From assembly GCA_900239685.1 (NCBI GenBank), contig OENT01000547.1, forward strand, positions 35,930-99,929: DNA of 64,000 bases. Direction: 5' to 3'. Positions 41,434 to 54,183 of this stretch are shown here, piece by piece. Position numbers and translations under genes: made by a program. Each line of letters opens with the position of its first letter. The first letter of the stretch is position 1. The notes beneath the pieces were generated by a model. That model searched no databases. It saw only the letters and a list, made by a program, of their open reading frames with translations, and had not been told where the DNA came from. The stretch comes from Rotaria macrura. Lineage: Eukaryota; Rotifera; Eurotatoria; Philodinida; Philodinidae.

Positions 41434-42617
41434 ATGGCTTCCTTTTTTACTGCAAAAGGCTTATGGGAACCTGATAGACTTGTCTGTAAATCAGGTCGTG
41501 TCGATTTTTTTATTCGACATCGACCTATTCTATGGAGTCGAACATGTGCAGATTGGTATTCTAATTTGATAGCTGCGAAATGGATATCAGTATTATCTTT
41601 GATCATGGCTGTATTTTTATTAAGTTGGACATTTTTTGCCTTAGTATGGTATATAATTGCATTTTACAACGGAGATTTTTTACCTGATCATCTTCATCCA
41701 AATACGAATCATCGTCCATGTCTAGTTAATGTTGGCAATAGTTTTTTAGCTTTTTTTCTTTTTTCACTAGAAACACAACACACCATAGGTTATGGATATA
41801 GACATGTCAATGATGAATGTAAAGCAGGAGTTATTTTGTTAATGATTCAATCGGCAAGTGGTGCTTTAATAACTATATATGTTGGCGGTATCGTATTTAA
41901 TAAATTAGCAAGACCAAAACAACGCATGAAAGTATTAACGTTTAGTGAACGAGCCGTTGTTGCACCACGTGACGGAAAACTATGTTTCATGTTTAAAGTT
42001 GGTATGTCATATGTTTCGTGTTGATTCAAATATGAAGAAAGAATAATTTAATATTTACAGGAAATAATATTGTTACTCAATTAACACGTCCTGCAATTCG
42101 AGTTATTTATTATAAATTACAGCCGAAAGCCTCTGGTGAAGTTGTGCCTATCGAAAACTTTGATATGGCTATACATCCTTCGAATACAAATCTGATGTTA
42201 TTATGTCCATTAGTTATTGAACATCGAATCGATCAATCATCACCACTCTATCCTATATCACCTACGAGACTGTATAATTCCGATGGTAACGGTCCTGATG
42301 CATTCGAGATTGTCGTTATCATAGAAGGAATCATGGAATCAACAGGTGATGCATGTCAATATCGAACTAGTTATAAACCACGTGAAATTCTGTGGGGTTT
42401 TCGTTTTAAACAAACGAGTTATACATTGGAAAATGGTAAAATCAATTTCGATATGACAACATTTGAAGAATTCGAACCAGTTGATATGGATGGCTATGTA
42501 GGAAAAGGTAAAGGACCAAAATTATTTGCACCAAATTTATCAAATAAATTTCATGCAAGAAAAAAACGAAGAAAATCTATCTCAGTATCTGATTCACCAG
42601 TACGTGTCAATGCTTAA
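41434..42617 (+). CDS. Inward-rectifier K+ channel (Kir family)
   Basis: Two exons (41434-42001 and 42061-42617) give 374 residues, a normal Kir length. The order is a cytosolic N-terminus, M1 (about 50-77), the pore with selectivity filter TIGYG at 117-121, M2 (about 131-155), a PIP2-binding PKQR motif at 161-164, and the cytoplasmic Ig-like domain (EIVVIIEGIMEST, EILWGFRF). Cys96 and Cys129 match the conserved extracellular disulfide pair. The M2 'rectification controller' acidic site (Asp172 in mammalian Kir2.1) is Thr147. The cytoplasmic pore Glu224 position aligns with Arg199, so weak rectification is predicted. The tail is basic (KKRRKS). The start ATG opens MASFFTAKG; no better upstream start exists. 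Confidence 0.92.
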
Positions 42618-45482
42618 CGACGTATGGTTTGATTTCCTGCAAAAAATATTTCCTTCGTTTTCAATAAAAGAATCCGTTCAAATGAGAGCGATAAACTTAT
42701 TTCACTGAGAAAATATCCAATGTACTAACTAATCCAATCACATCTACAATATAAAGCCAGTGTTTGTTGTATACAATATTGATTTTTTTTTATTCAATTC
42801 TGCTAATAAAAATTTTCATGAATGTTCTTATTTCAAGATAATTGTGTACTTGTTTACTTGTCATCAAAATATCTTATTGAATTTTCTATTCCTGATAGGT
42901 CGTAAAAATCATTAAACGGCTTATGAATTTTTTACAACTAACAGAAAACTCATTCGAAACAACCAATCTTCTAAACTGTACACGTCTATTCATGGAATTC
43001 TTCTTGGCATACCGACTCAAGTAAGTACTCTGTTGGCAAATGACTAGTGCACAAGAATTTCGGACTGTCTAAATTTACTAGAGATGTGTATTAATCCAAA
43101 CTTTAATTGAATAATTGTGCCAACACATCTGTCTTCTTATTCGAGTTGAAGCCAAATTAAATAGCTTAATCATTGTTTTTAATAGATAACAAAAACTTTT
43201 CTACAAATCACAAAAACAAAATCACTATATTCGAATGTTAGTATGACTAGCTGAAATGATATCGACTAGTAATATCAACTGTCGTATTTGAGAATCTTTT
43301 AAATATAAATAAGTACTATTTGAAAAATTGAATTGAAATCTTATCAATAGGATTCATTTCTTCAATATGAATATACGTAGGTCTTGCAGAAGATTTATTT
43401 ATATATTGTACCAAACAAAATATTTTTCTTCTATAACATTTATTACTTGTGAGAACAAGTAAAATAAATCGAAAAACTATTTCATCAAGTGAGATGACAC
43501 ATAGTATTCGCAGCGTCTGAGATGATTGTAATATCTACATTTTTCCGACAACTTTTCTATGTCAAATAAAATTTTCACTTACTTTATATCATAGTTAAAT
43601 CTGTGAAGTGTAAAATCCTATTGATACTGCAAAACTTTCGGTATAAAATAACCGAATTTTTCTTTTCTCATTATATTCAATCCATATGGTGAAGTTTTCG
43701 TTCAATGATTCTACAATGCTTCAAATGAATTTAATTCAGGTAGGACTCCGTTTTAGGAGAATTTACTTTTCATGGTATTTGTCAACGTGATCAACGATTT
43801 CAGTTTATGAATAACAAAACATCACTTTTGATAATTCAGATAATCAATTTTTATTTTTTATATATTATCAAAAAAAGTATGAACTTAGATTTATCTTTTA
43901 ACAATTTTGGCAATCAGTACTCAAATTTCAATGAATTAGAATTATATTAATCAGGATGAAAAAAATGCTTTTCTGGTTTTGTAACTCATAGTTCTCTGAT
44001 GATGTCGAAAAATAATATTCGTTCTATGTCAAACCGAAGAGCTGATAGGCGACATTGTTACATTGAAGTCCACATCAAAAATAGTTTGTCATCACTTAAA
44101 AAACTCGATACTGTCAATAACGATACAATATCCTACATAAAAGACACACAACAATCTTCGAAGACATACGAAAAGTGAAACGTAAAACGAATTACAATAA
44201 ATATTGAAACTAACAAGAAACTTCTCAATAAAAAATACCGTTTGAATATCTCAAACAAATCAATTTTTTTACATCTCAATAAAACGAGCTCCATTGAAAC
44301 ATGACAGTAACTTGGTTTAGTTGACAGTGAACATTTTTGTTGTCAGAATATTTAAAATATTATGGTCACGAAAATTTTCGTCATAAAACTCGTTTGATTA
44401 AGAGTAGACAATGGCGAATTACATCTATAGTACGATGAATCGAGTAGTTCTGTATGCAAAGAAGCCAGACTCTGTACATAGTTTTTTCTTGATTTAGAAA
44501 ACAATACACATACTATTAGACATCTTCATTCGATCTCTCTCGATTCTGACACTACCATCGATAAAAATTCCATGTCAAGCAATTTTAGTTCGTGAGATTT
44601 ATGAGATATTCTTGTACTAATCTTTACATAAAGACTTGATGAGGATTGGCATCAAGTGATTGATATTCACATGGAATTTCAAACAGCTGCAAGGAGAACT
44701 TCACAATAGCATTCATCAGTACAAAAAACATATCCGTATTGAGATCATAACAGACAAGTAAGTCTTCTACTTGCTTCAAGAATCGAATAGATTAGAAGTA
44801 GTTTATTTGTACGACAGCATAGGCACGCAAAGTTTTATCTGTTAATAAGAAAACGAAGGTTATCGAATCTCAATAGTGACAAATTAGAACAGTCATTTTT
44901 GGACCCGTAGGATAAAAAACGAGTGTTGTCATCATAAATCCATTGCATCCAGATCGATTGATTTTTTAGGTAATTGTTCGTAATCGGAGCTTACTGCGCT
45001 CTACTGGAGAGTCAAAGTATCAAACAGAATGGCTTATATTTTGTTCGATATCAGGACTTCTTTCTTCTTACACAACTTATAGTGCCAGACAATGAATCAT
45101 TGTAAAAGTCATTTATGTAAAAAACAATATATCTTTCTCGTTCTGGATCATCAGCGATATCCGATGTGTTTACATGATGATGTTATCTTTTCTTTTTTTT
45201 TTGAACTTCTTTTCATTTTTTCTATTTAAGAATATTGAATATTACACGTTTGTCAAAAGAAAAAATTCAATGCAGATGTAATCATACATTTTATCTAAAC
45301 TGTTACATTAAGTACATCAAGCAAATATTCTTGAAAAAAAAATGAAAACAAACAGCAAACAGACACACAAGCAGTATTTCTTGTCATAACAAGATGTATG
45401 GTCTAAAGAGTATAATTAATAACAAATACATAAAACAAAAGAAGAAAAAGAAAGAAAGAAAGAAAGAAAAAAGAGAGACGTG
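42618..45482. other. Intergenic region of about 2.9 kb
   Basis: AT-rich DNA with no supported coding frame, RNA gene or transposon. A GAAA microsatellite lies at its right end, near 45445-45470, just past the stop of the zinc-finger gene. Confidence 0.4.
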
Positions 45483-48270
45483 TCATGGCGAAGCGTCAGC
45501 TAAAACAGGTTTTAATTTTAAATTAATTTTGACTTGTTTTGTGACTCGTCGAGTAACAGGTAAATAAACCATACATGGTACAAATGTATGTGAAAATTTA
45601 GGATCTTCACTTTCAAGTAAGAATGGTTGTAATCCAGCATTTGCTTCAGTTAAAGAATTGAGAAGTTTCGTTGGTTTATTATCAGTATCGGTCGATGATT
45701 GACTTAAACTTCTTTTACGTTTTAATTTATCATCATTACTATCAGCTTCATCCTCCAATTGTTCTGCATTGACAAGAGATAAAAATGGATTCGAATTTTC
45801 ATTCATAGCTGCCGCTCTTTGCATGAATTCGATTAGTGTCTGATAAGTTGGATCGGATGTATCATTATGTATGGCTTGCATATGAAATAAATATAAGTAT
45901 TTTGTTGAAAAATCTTTTTTACATAATGAACAATATGTATTTGAATTGTCAATATTTTCAGTCATTTGTTCTTGTGTGTCATTATTCTTTATACCATGAA
46001 CTTTGGCTACAAGTTGGGATAAGAAAAGAAAATATAGTTATTAATATCTTTTTTTTTTTCGTTCTCAGAGAGTGAGAGAGAGAGAGAGATAAATTTTTCT
46101 TTTACCTTTATGAGTTTTAAGAAAATATTTATTGCAAACTTGTTTATTACATATTTCACATACAACCCTATCAGCCATTTTCGCACAAAAATATGAGTCA
46201 TTGACAATGCCATATGATGCTTGAGATGTTTGGCCAGTGACAAGTTTCTGAGCAAGTTGACTACTGGTATCAACAAATGGTGATAGAAATCCGAGATTAT
46301 TTGATGTTACGATCGTAGGTGATGATGGTATTGATTTTTTATTCTTTTCATTTGGATGAAATGTTTTCATGTGCATACGAAATAATGCTTTATTACGAAA
46401 TTCTTGTTCGCATATATTACAACGACGGATAGGTCGCTGAGGAGACAGTTTCGGTGACGATGATGCTGTTGATGAAGATGATGATTTAATATTCATACTT
46501 GGTGATGATGGAATAGGAAATAGACTTTTGATATCTGATGGTCCAGGATAAAATGGATTTAATAAGAGTGTATTTGATGGAGCTATAATATAAAGTTCGT
46601 TTGTCTACTATGAAATGAATGAATATTCTAATTTACCTTGAATAGATGGTGATGGTCGATTAGTACTGATCTTGACCGGGCTTTCATTGGTACTCTTTTG
46701 TAAAGATTTGATATAGTCAGTATAGACACCGTGACATTCTCCTTTATGTTTCTAAAATTAGAATAATGAAATTCGATTCTTCTTTTAGTATTTGTTCTAC
46801 ATATGTTTCTGAACGTTGAAGATGATTTTAGTGTCATTTTTTTATTGTAGAAAAAAATTTTAAATTTTATACTACTATTTTGAAAAGATCATAAAACGAT
46901 AAGGTATTTTGACCTAGTTGTCTTCTTTGGGAGGCTAGGTCATTATAGGACGCCCTTGCTAACGAATTGTTTGTTTTCTCTTTTCAATAAACATTGGTAT
47001 GTGAATTGAAATTCATTCGTACGCTCGTTTGTGCTTCTGAATAAATAAGCTTATTAAAAGTCAGATAAGCTCTTCTGTTCTTTCAATATGTCTACATACG
47101 CACAACTATTAATACAACTACTCGTTTCTTTTTCTTCTTCATCGTCTTTTCTTTTCAATATTTATACTAGAACATAGAAAAAATACCGATTCGCCTTAGA
47201 TAAAGAATAAAAAATATCTGAACAAAATTAAACATCACATTTCTAAACAAGCTAATCTCTACAAACATAGTAACACGCTCAATCTATTAGTGCATATGTC
47301 TAATAATATTTCCTCTTTATTTTTTCTTCTTCAATATTTAAAATAATAAATAATAAATCTATCTCTAATTAACACTTACACGTAGATAGTATTTGTTGCA
47401 AAAGTATTTTTGACAAATCTAAAAAAAGGAATAAAAAACAAATAAAATAAGACAAATAAAGCACACAGACATATCTATTCAACAAACCTCACAATAATCT
47501 TCACTCTTTTTTTCAGTTGTCTTATTATTATTATTATTATTATTATTATTGTTATTATTAATATTAATGATTGATGCTTGTTGACTACTAATTAAAGGTA
47601 ATGGTTGTTCATTTGATAAGCACGACGATGATGGAGACAAAGGAACATTAACATTATCATTATTTTCTGTTAATGATAATGGTGATACCATATTAAATCC
47701 GCCGTGTTTTTTAGCAAAATGTGTTTTAAGAAAATATTTATTACAAAATGAACGTTCACATAAAGTACAGTAGGCTTCTTGCTGCTGTCGAAGATTGCTA
47801 CCGCTACTACTACTGCTGCTGTTGTTGTTGTTGTTGTTGTTATTATTATTGTTTGAAGCGCATTCTTCTGGTGATGATGGATGACCATTGATTAAATCTA
47901 TTTTCGCAAGAAAGATTTTTCAATTGAGTAGAAATAGAAAAATCTTTTTTTCTTACTTGTCGATTCATTGATAATTAACCCTTGTTGTTGAATTCCATCG
48001 TCATCACTTGTAACACTAAATAATAATAATGACGATACATTCTATTGTTACTTTTGTTGTTGTTCGTGTTTTTTTTTCCTATAAATTAACTTACCGATTT
48101 GGCTTAATTTGTTTCCTTCGATTTGCTGATTTGAATAATTCATTATTCGTAATTTTATTATTCGATATGGACAAATCATTGATTTCATCTTCTTTCATCG
48201 TTGAGTTACTGTCACCAATCATTATTGATTCTTGTTCTTTCAATCTACACTCGTCTTCAATGATGATCAT
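45483..48270 (-). CDS. C2H2 zinc-finger protein with five fingers
   Basis: Seven exons (48095-48270, 47957-48015, 47488-47897, 47380-47418, 46637-46751, 46106-46582, 45483-46006) give 599 residues. The five C2H2 fingers are CTLCERSFCNKYFLKTH…H, CEICQKYFCNKYYLRKH…H, CNICEQEFRNKALFRMH…H, CEICNKQVCNKYFLKTH…H and CSLCKKDFSTKYLYLFH…H. Four are far apart, separated by Ser/Asn-rich linkers, including poly-Asn runs from AAT/AAC repeats. The shared F/V-C-N-K-Y-F-L-K-T-H core suggests internal duplication. Such widely spaced fingers occur in nuclear regulators; DNA binding is likely but unproven. Finger 2 is split over three exons, its middle on a 39-nt exon. The start could be the ATG at 48270 or the later MIGDSNST. 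No specific orthologue is claimed. Confidence 0.8.
46841..47379 (-). other. Zinc-finger gene intron with a small hairpin
   Basis: About 0.6 kb (46752-47379). It contains an 8-bp perfect inverted repeat, TGACCTAG/CTAGGTCA, at 46910-46917 and 46935-46942 with a 17-nt loop. Otherwise AT-rich and featureless. Confidence 0.5.
47520..47560. repeat. Trinucleotide repeat encoding poly-Asn
   Basis: An ATT/AAT run within the largest exon of the zinc-finger gene encodes about a dozen Asn residues. A second run, mixed AAC/AGC, near 47805-47850 encodes Asn and Ser. Both keep the frame open. Confidence 0.85.
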
Positions 48271-49693
48271 CAAGCAAAAACAAAAAAAAACGATGAGATA
48301 AAGAACAGAGAGAAAAATATATATGTACAATAGAACAAGAGAAGGAAGATTTATTAGTTTTGTTCTATATGAGGATCAGAAAAAGCAAACTCTCCTTCTC
48401 TCTCTCTCTCTTGCTGTCTCTTTTGCAATCGTTTCTCATCTATTTATTGGTACCACTAGAAGCAAAACGCCAAGACGCCCATCTTTTTTTCTTTTTCTTT
48501 CGAAATCAAACAACCCCGTTGGCTCATCATCATTATCGTCTAACAGGCACGCGTTATGCTACTGCCCGATATTTTCATATGTATAAGGAAAAAAAAACAC
48601 GTATATTGAAAGAACAAACGGAAGTAACATACAGATCTAATTGAAAAATGAGAAAGAAAATGATCAACATCTGGTTTATTCTTCTTTTCTCGTATATTTT
48701 TCAAAAAGATCAAAAAGGTCAAATTCTTGAAATTCTTCGATTAGATATTACCGACAAAACAAAAAGAAGAAGAAGCAGAAGAAGTCGTTAGAAGAAGAAT
48801 AAATTAGGTTAAGATAAAGAAAATCATTTTATATAAAAGATCTTATCTATCTTGAGGAAATATCTTCAACATATGTAATAAATCAGATAATTTAAGTAGA
48901 AACAAATTTCTTTTTTTTTCTTCTTAGGAAAAAAACAAATAAATCTTGGTTTTTTTTCCTCTTGAGATAATAATATTCCTTTCTTTTCCTATAATCATAT
49001 CCATTGACATATCATTTCTTCAAATATCTCCCCATACGACTTGTATCATACACTGTGTGATGCAACAATGAATAGAGATAGAAAAATAACGTATAGATAT
49101 ACACATTGCAGATGAAAATATTCTCTTTCTTTGTATGGATAAGACTAACACACACTAACATGGCATGTCTCATTCGATGATACAAATAATAAATCTTGGA
49201 AAACAAGCAGCCACTCCAACAAAATGAAAACATAACATACAGAAGAAAAAAGCTTACTCGGATGTTTATTTAAAGCAATCAGCCGAAATGATGATAGACA
49301 ACGTTCGTTGAGTCTTCTTTTGCTGATAAATAATCGACTTTTAACGGTTCATATCTTGCTATTTGAGAATGATTAGAACAATATGGTAGCGGAAAAAAAG
49401 ACAACCTTTTCTTTTTGAAATTAACTACTACTACTTCACATAAATATATATATAAATATATGAATAAATTATATATTCATTTAACAAGGAAAAAAAAGGA
49501 GAAAAAAGAAAGACTACAAATAATTCATTTGGATAAATGAATAATTTTTCAATTTGTATATATACACATTCTCAATCGATCTTTCATTTAAGTAATAAAC
49601 ATAATCAGAAGACTCGCCTTTTATTGTCTGAAGCCAGTAACAGAACGAACGTTTCAATTTCCGTTTCTTGTTGTTTGCAGTCGACCAATAAAC

Positions 49694-49742
49694 TATTATA
49701 TATATATATATAATATATATAAGATATATATATATATATAAG
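49694..49742. repeat. (TA)n-rich array
   Basis: Three TA blocks broken by AATA and AGA. The array is self-complementary and could form cruciforms. Confidence 0.85.
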
Positions 49743-50481
49743 ATCAATTCACAATGTATGTGACAACAGAAATGCAACGCCCGTTCTTTTTGTTTTCTTT
49801 TATACAAAAGAGAACTATCATATATTCATAATACTTCTTTATTCTTAAAGTTTTGAAAATAAAATAAATAAAAATTCTCAAATATAATATATATTTAAAA
49901 TAATATCTTACTGGCCTTACTGGAAAATCCTTATTCGCTATATCTACATAGATTCTACAGATTAGTAGCGTTATCCATTACGAATAAATCATATTAATAC
50001 ATACAATACTTGATTTTCGTCATACGGGAATTCATTGTTGCACTATCTCAATTCTCATTAATTACAAAGGTAGAGCCAAGTACTATATATGTATATATGT
50101 ATACATGTAAGTATGTGTATATTTATATCAATGATCTGGTTTTGAATATAAAAAATGAATAGCAAGAAAAAAAAAGACGATTATCGTCTACAAAATCGAT
50201 AAATTTATTCTCTTTTTGTGCATAGAATAGTAAAAGAGCATGATTCAATTTCGATTCTTTCTTCTTTTTTTTTCTCATTTCAAAATAAACACAATTTGGT
50301 TCTCTCCTTTTTTTCCTACATACCGGTATATGTCAACGAACGATATCGCATCTCGTGTTAGTTATTATTAATTTTTTTCGTTTCTCCTTTTTGTACACAT
50401 CACGTTCGTGGAACAAAAAAATCAAATAGTTTAATGCATACTTCACAGAAATTTATAATTGGCAATGCCTATTTATTCTCG

Positions 50482-50484
<3 letters not shown>

Positions 50485-50539
<55 letters not shown>

Positions 50540-50540
50540 C
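50485..50540. repeat. (CA)n microsatellite followed by (TA)n
   Basis: About 21 uninterrupted AC/CA dinucleotides, then six TA dinucleotides. Confidence 0.95.
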
Positions 50541-51628
50541 ATATTTCAATTATGCGGATTAATATTATGAGTAAAAACAATGTTCGAAATCTCAAGTAAA
50601 ATTTTGTTGTATGTTTATTTGAATAACAAGAAAAAAAATCTTGCGATAACAGGTGCCATTTTGTTAGAATGACACGAATATCGACGATTATACCAGAGAA
50701 TGAATGTGACATTTTCGAAAGTGAGAAAGAGAACGGCCTTTAATGGTTGATTTTTATTTTTCAAAACGATAGAAAGAGACTCCTATGATTATGCAGATAT
50801 ATATATATATATACATGTATATACTGAAACGTATTTTGCAATGCTATAGTTATTTAATCGTATATCAACATGATTGATGTTAGAAAGAAAATAAAAAATA
50901 CATTGAATCTCAAGGTTTAGTTTTATATAGAATTTTATATTTTGTAAAGAAACAAGGACGCAAATTAATATCAAGGTTTTTGACATTCATGGCACCTAGC
51001 GCAGTTCAATATGTCGCTTTAAAAATGAAATCACTATACGTATTCGATTTCAAAAAATGATTTTATTTTGTCAAGTCTACCGAACATGTCGTGTACTATA
51101 TCGATCTTCTTTTGACGTATTATACCAAAGAAAGCTAATGATAAAATGATATGAGTTGAAGTAAAGTATCGACATAGATTATTGACAAACACTTTATGCA
51201 ATCAGTCTGATATCTTCTATTCTGTTATTATAAAATTTAAAAAAACACAGCAAAAGAATTCTCAATTCTTATTTATTCATCTGTCCATGTATGCAAAAGA
51301 AAAACGAGAATCTGTAACATTTACTCAGACGATAACAATGACAGTTACTATATTTTCATCAAATTTAGTTCTTAAATAGTGGATTTTCAAGATGAACCAA
51401 TGTATACATTTCTAACTGATTAATTTTCAAAAGATGATCGAATTGTTTTTAAATATTCTTATAAATTTTCAACTACAAGTGATAACTTGTGATATTATCA
51501 ATGTTGCTCATTTTTTTTCTTAAATTTTATCTTCTCATGCGTCATGATCGTTATCTTCCCTTCTTTTAAGGTAGAGAATATTGTCTAGTAAGTCTGTCTT
51601 CTTGCCTAACAAAAACATCTCACGTACT

Positions 51629-52437
51629 ATGATTCGTTTATCGTGTGGCGTGCAAATAACACGTATAGTTTTACTTGTTTTTAACATACTGTTCATCTTG
51701 TTTGGATTTGTATTACTCGGATTCGGCATTTATCTTAAAATAAGTAAAAAATTCGACGTTGCTTTGTCAAGTCATATCAATGCACAAATTATTGGTGGAA
51801 AAGCTATAGAGGCTGTCGGTGTGATACTTATTGTAGTTGGTATTTTCACAATACTTGTATCTTTATTCGGCTGTTTAGGTATGTAAAAGAATAAAACGAT
51901 AGAGTATTATTTGTTTTTGAGAATAATATTTTCATTTTTATTAAAGGTACTTTATACAAAAACCGATATCTTCTCTCTATATATGCAATAATTCTTTGTA
52001 TTTTAATGGTAGCTGAATTAGCCGCATTTATTATAACATTTAGTTCTCGTGTTCGTGTACGTAATAGTTACGAGTCGGGTCTTTATGATGTATTCAATAA
52101 GGCATATTCAAGTGATCAAGACGATCTTATGAAACAAGTAGAAGAATTAGAGCTAGAATTCAAATGTTGTGGTGTGAAGAATGCTGACGATTATCTGAAA
52201 TTCAATCTAACAGCTCCTCTATCGTGTCATGAAGATAGAAAACCGTTGAAACCTGTATATGACAAAGGTTGTGCTGATGCCATTATTGATTGGATATGGG
52301 ATGAATTACCAGTTATTGGTGGGATAATAGGTGCTGTGATAATTATTGAGATATTTGGATTGATCTCTTCAATTTCAATGGTAGTGGCAATTTCACATTA
52401 CTCGTATGGAAAACTTAATGCAGAAAGTACAATTTAA
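51629..52437 (+). CDS. Tetraspanin, copy A
   Basis: Four-helix membrane scaffold protein. Exons 51629-51878 and 51947-52437 give 246 residues. TM1 (about 14-36), TM2 and TM3 precede a large extracellular loop with the CCG motif (FKCCGV), a P-L-S-C and a later G-C, that is four conserved Cys, then TM4. The intron falls right after F-G-C-L-G, between TM2 and TM3. The start is the first ATG of the frame, giving MIRLSCGVQITR. A paralogue lies about 1.75 kb downstream with the same intron position. Tetraspanins organise receptors and integrins in membrane microdomains; the partners here are unknown. An AATAAA signal follows near 52510. Confidence 0.92.
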
Positions 52438-54183
52438 CGAAAAGATAAATTTTTCTTCTTTTGTGTTGACATCCGTAGATATATATTAAATCATTTCGTA
52501 TGTTTTTAATAAAATAAATATCATTCAATCATGGAGTATATTGATTTATTTTATGAGATTGGAAATCAACTGTTAAAAAATAAATGAAACGAATTCATAA
52601 GAATAGAATTGAACACGGTAACATTGGTATCGAAAAATTCTCGTTCAGACGAAGTTTACTCATGACTTTAGTCTATGATTCCTTCAGTTTTATTCTACAA
52701 TATCTATCATAAAATCATTATATAGTACCATAGTTTTCTTCCAAAAAACAAAATTCAATAAAACAAATACTTAACCGTGAAGAACCTGAAAATGAAAAAT
52801 TCATAATCGATAGAATATCAAATGCTAAAACTAACCGCATACGTATTTTTCAAAGTTTTTTATCTGGTTGATGTGAAAAGTTCATTTCAAAATTTACAAG
52901 AAATTTCGGTAGATTGATTTGAAGTTTCCTACGTAGTTATATAAGAGTATGTCGTCGAATCTGATGACTCAGGGTAAACATATTTTAAATTGAACTTTAT
53001 TTCAATTACATCGATCTAATCTACTAAACGTAGTATTAAAATCGATGAGTAGGAATAGTTTTGCGCATAAACTATGATAAAGAGTGCCAGTCATCAAGTA
53101 CGGAAAGCTAGAATTTGCGTGACTATAACAATATAACTCTTATTTCTTCAAATTCTAAAAATAAGATCATAAGAAACAGGCATCATTAAAATATTACAGT
53201 TATACTAAAACTAATTCTTATTTATATATAACTACGTGAAGTGTAATATAGTGGATGAAACAAAATATGACTTGCTCATATCATTTTCTAAAGGATTTAG
53301 AATATTTTAGAAAGCATATTCAGCAATGAACATGGAAATTTTCCAATACAATCAAAATTGGGTTCACGTGATTCGCTGAATGTACGTGTAATATTATCTT
53401 CTGAAAATAAATCACATTCAATAGTTAATTTATTTACATTCTTTACCTCCGAAGGTGGAAAACAACCTCCTAGTCTACCCAACATGTCAACAGTATGGAC
53501 AGATTAGTCAATCACATCTGCTTTGGTCAAGAGTACAGTTCGATCATTATTACAGTGCTCATTTAAAAGAAGGACACGATGGATCGACTTTAAAGTTAGT
53601 ATTATTTTTACTAGAAAAAAAAAGGATTTGTCTCTAAATAATAATATTATCAACGAATGGATTTTAATTAACGACTACTATTTCATTCTACTGAGAGGAT
53701 GATATTATTACTTAGAAACAAAGAAGATGTGCTAAAGAGTTGAAATTATAAATTATTCGTTGTTCTTATTGAAATAAGAGAAGTTCATATTTCTTATGAA
53801 AACAAGTGCACAGAAACAATTAAATTAATTTCATCATGTAAAAATTTATAATTCATCTGTCGAGTTAGCTGTGCTGATGAGTAGGATTTCAATATTTTAT
53901 ACAAAATATAATTTCAAATGGGATTATTTTTAACAGTTTTTTTTATGCTAGTTATTTCCATTTTACTATAATAATGAAAATAGTTTATCATTTTAAAAAG
54001 CATTATGATTTTATAATTAAACCTGAAAAAAAAAATAATCAAAAAGATTACTCATTGTGACTACTTTTATCTCTGTTGTGTCATTATAGTCAATAATACT
54101 GTTATCAAATGTGATATGAAATCATATAAATCTTACCTTTTTCTTCATAATTATTTCAGAAAAACAAAAACAAATTATCAACC
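52438..54183. other. Spacer between the two tetraspanin genes
   Basis: About 1.7 kb, AT-rich. Around 53297-53640 both strands have short protein-like open frames (for example SQSHLLWSRVQFDHYY on plus), which may be a gene fragment, but no family is recognised and none is called. Confidence 0.4.

Larger units (their letters stand above)
48271..51628. other. Intergenic region of about 3.4 kb, rich in simple repeats
   Basis: No gene supported. It contains a TC run near 48399-48412, TA arrays near 49694-49742, the long CA array at 50485-50527 and several poly-purine tracts. It separates the divergently transcribed zinc-finger and tetraspanin genes, so it must hold both promoters. Confidence 0.5.

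Noticed and set aside
46910-46942. Possible RNA gene at the TGACCTAG/CTAGGTCA hairpin
   Set aside because: An 8-bp stem alone inside an intron; no tRNA boxes or snRNA-like features were seen.
48323-48644. Overlapping plus-strand open frames upstream of the zinc-finger gene
   Set aside because: They come from TC-rich simple sequence and two frames overlap each other; neither shows a domain.
53297-53640. Protein-like open frames on both strands between the tetraspanins
   Set aside because: Short, on both strands, with no recognised family and no clear splice context. It may be a gene fragment but is not strong enough to call.
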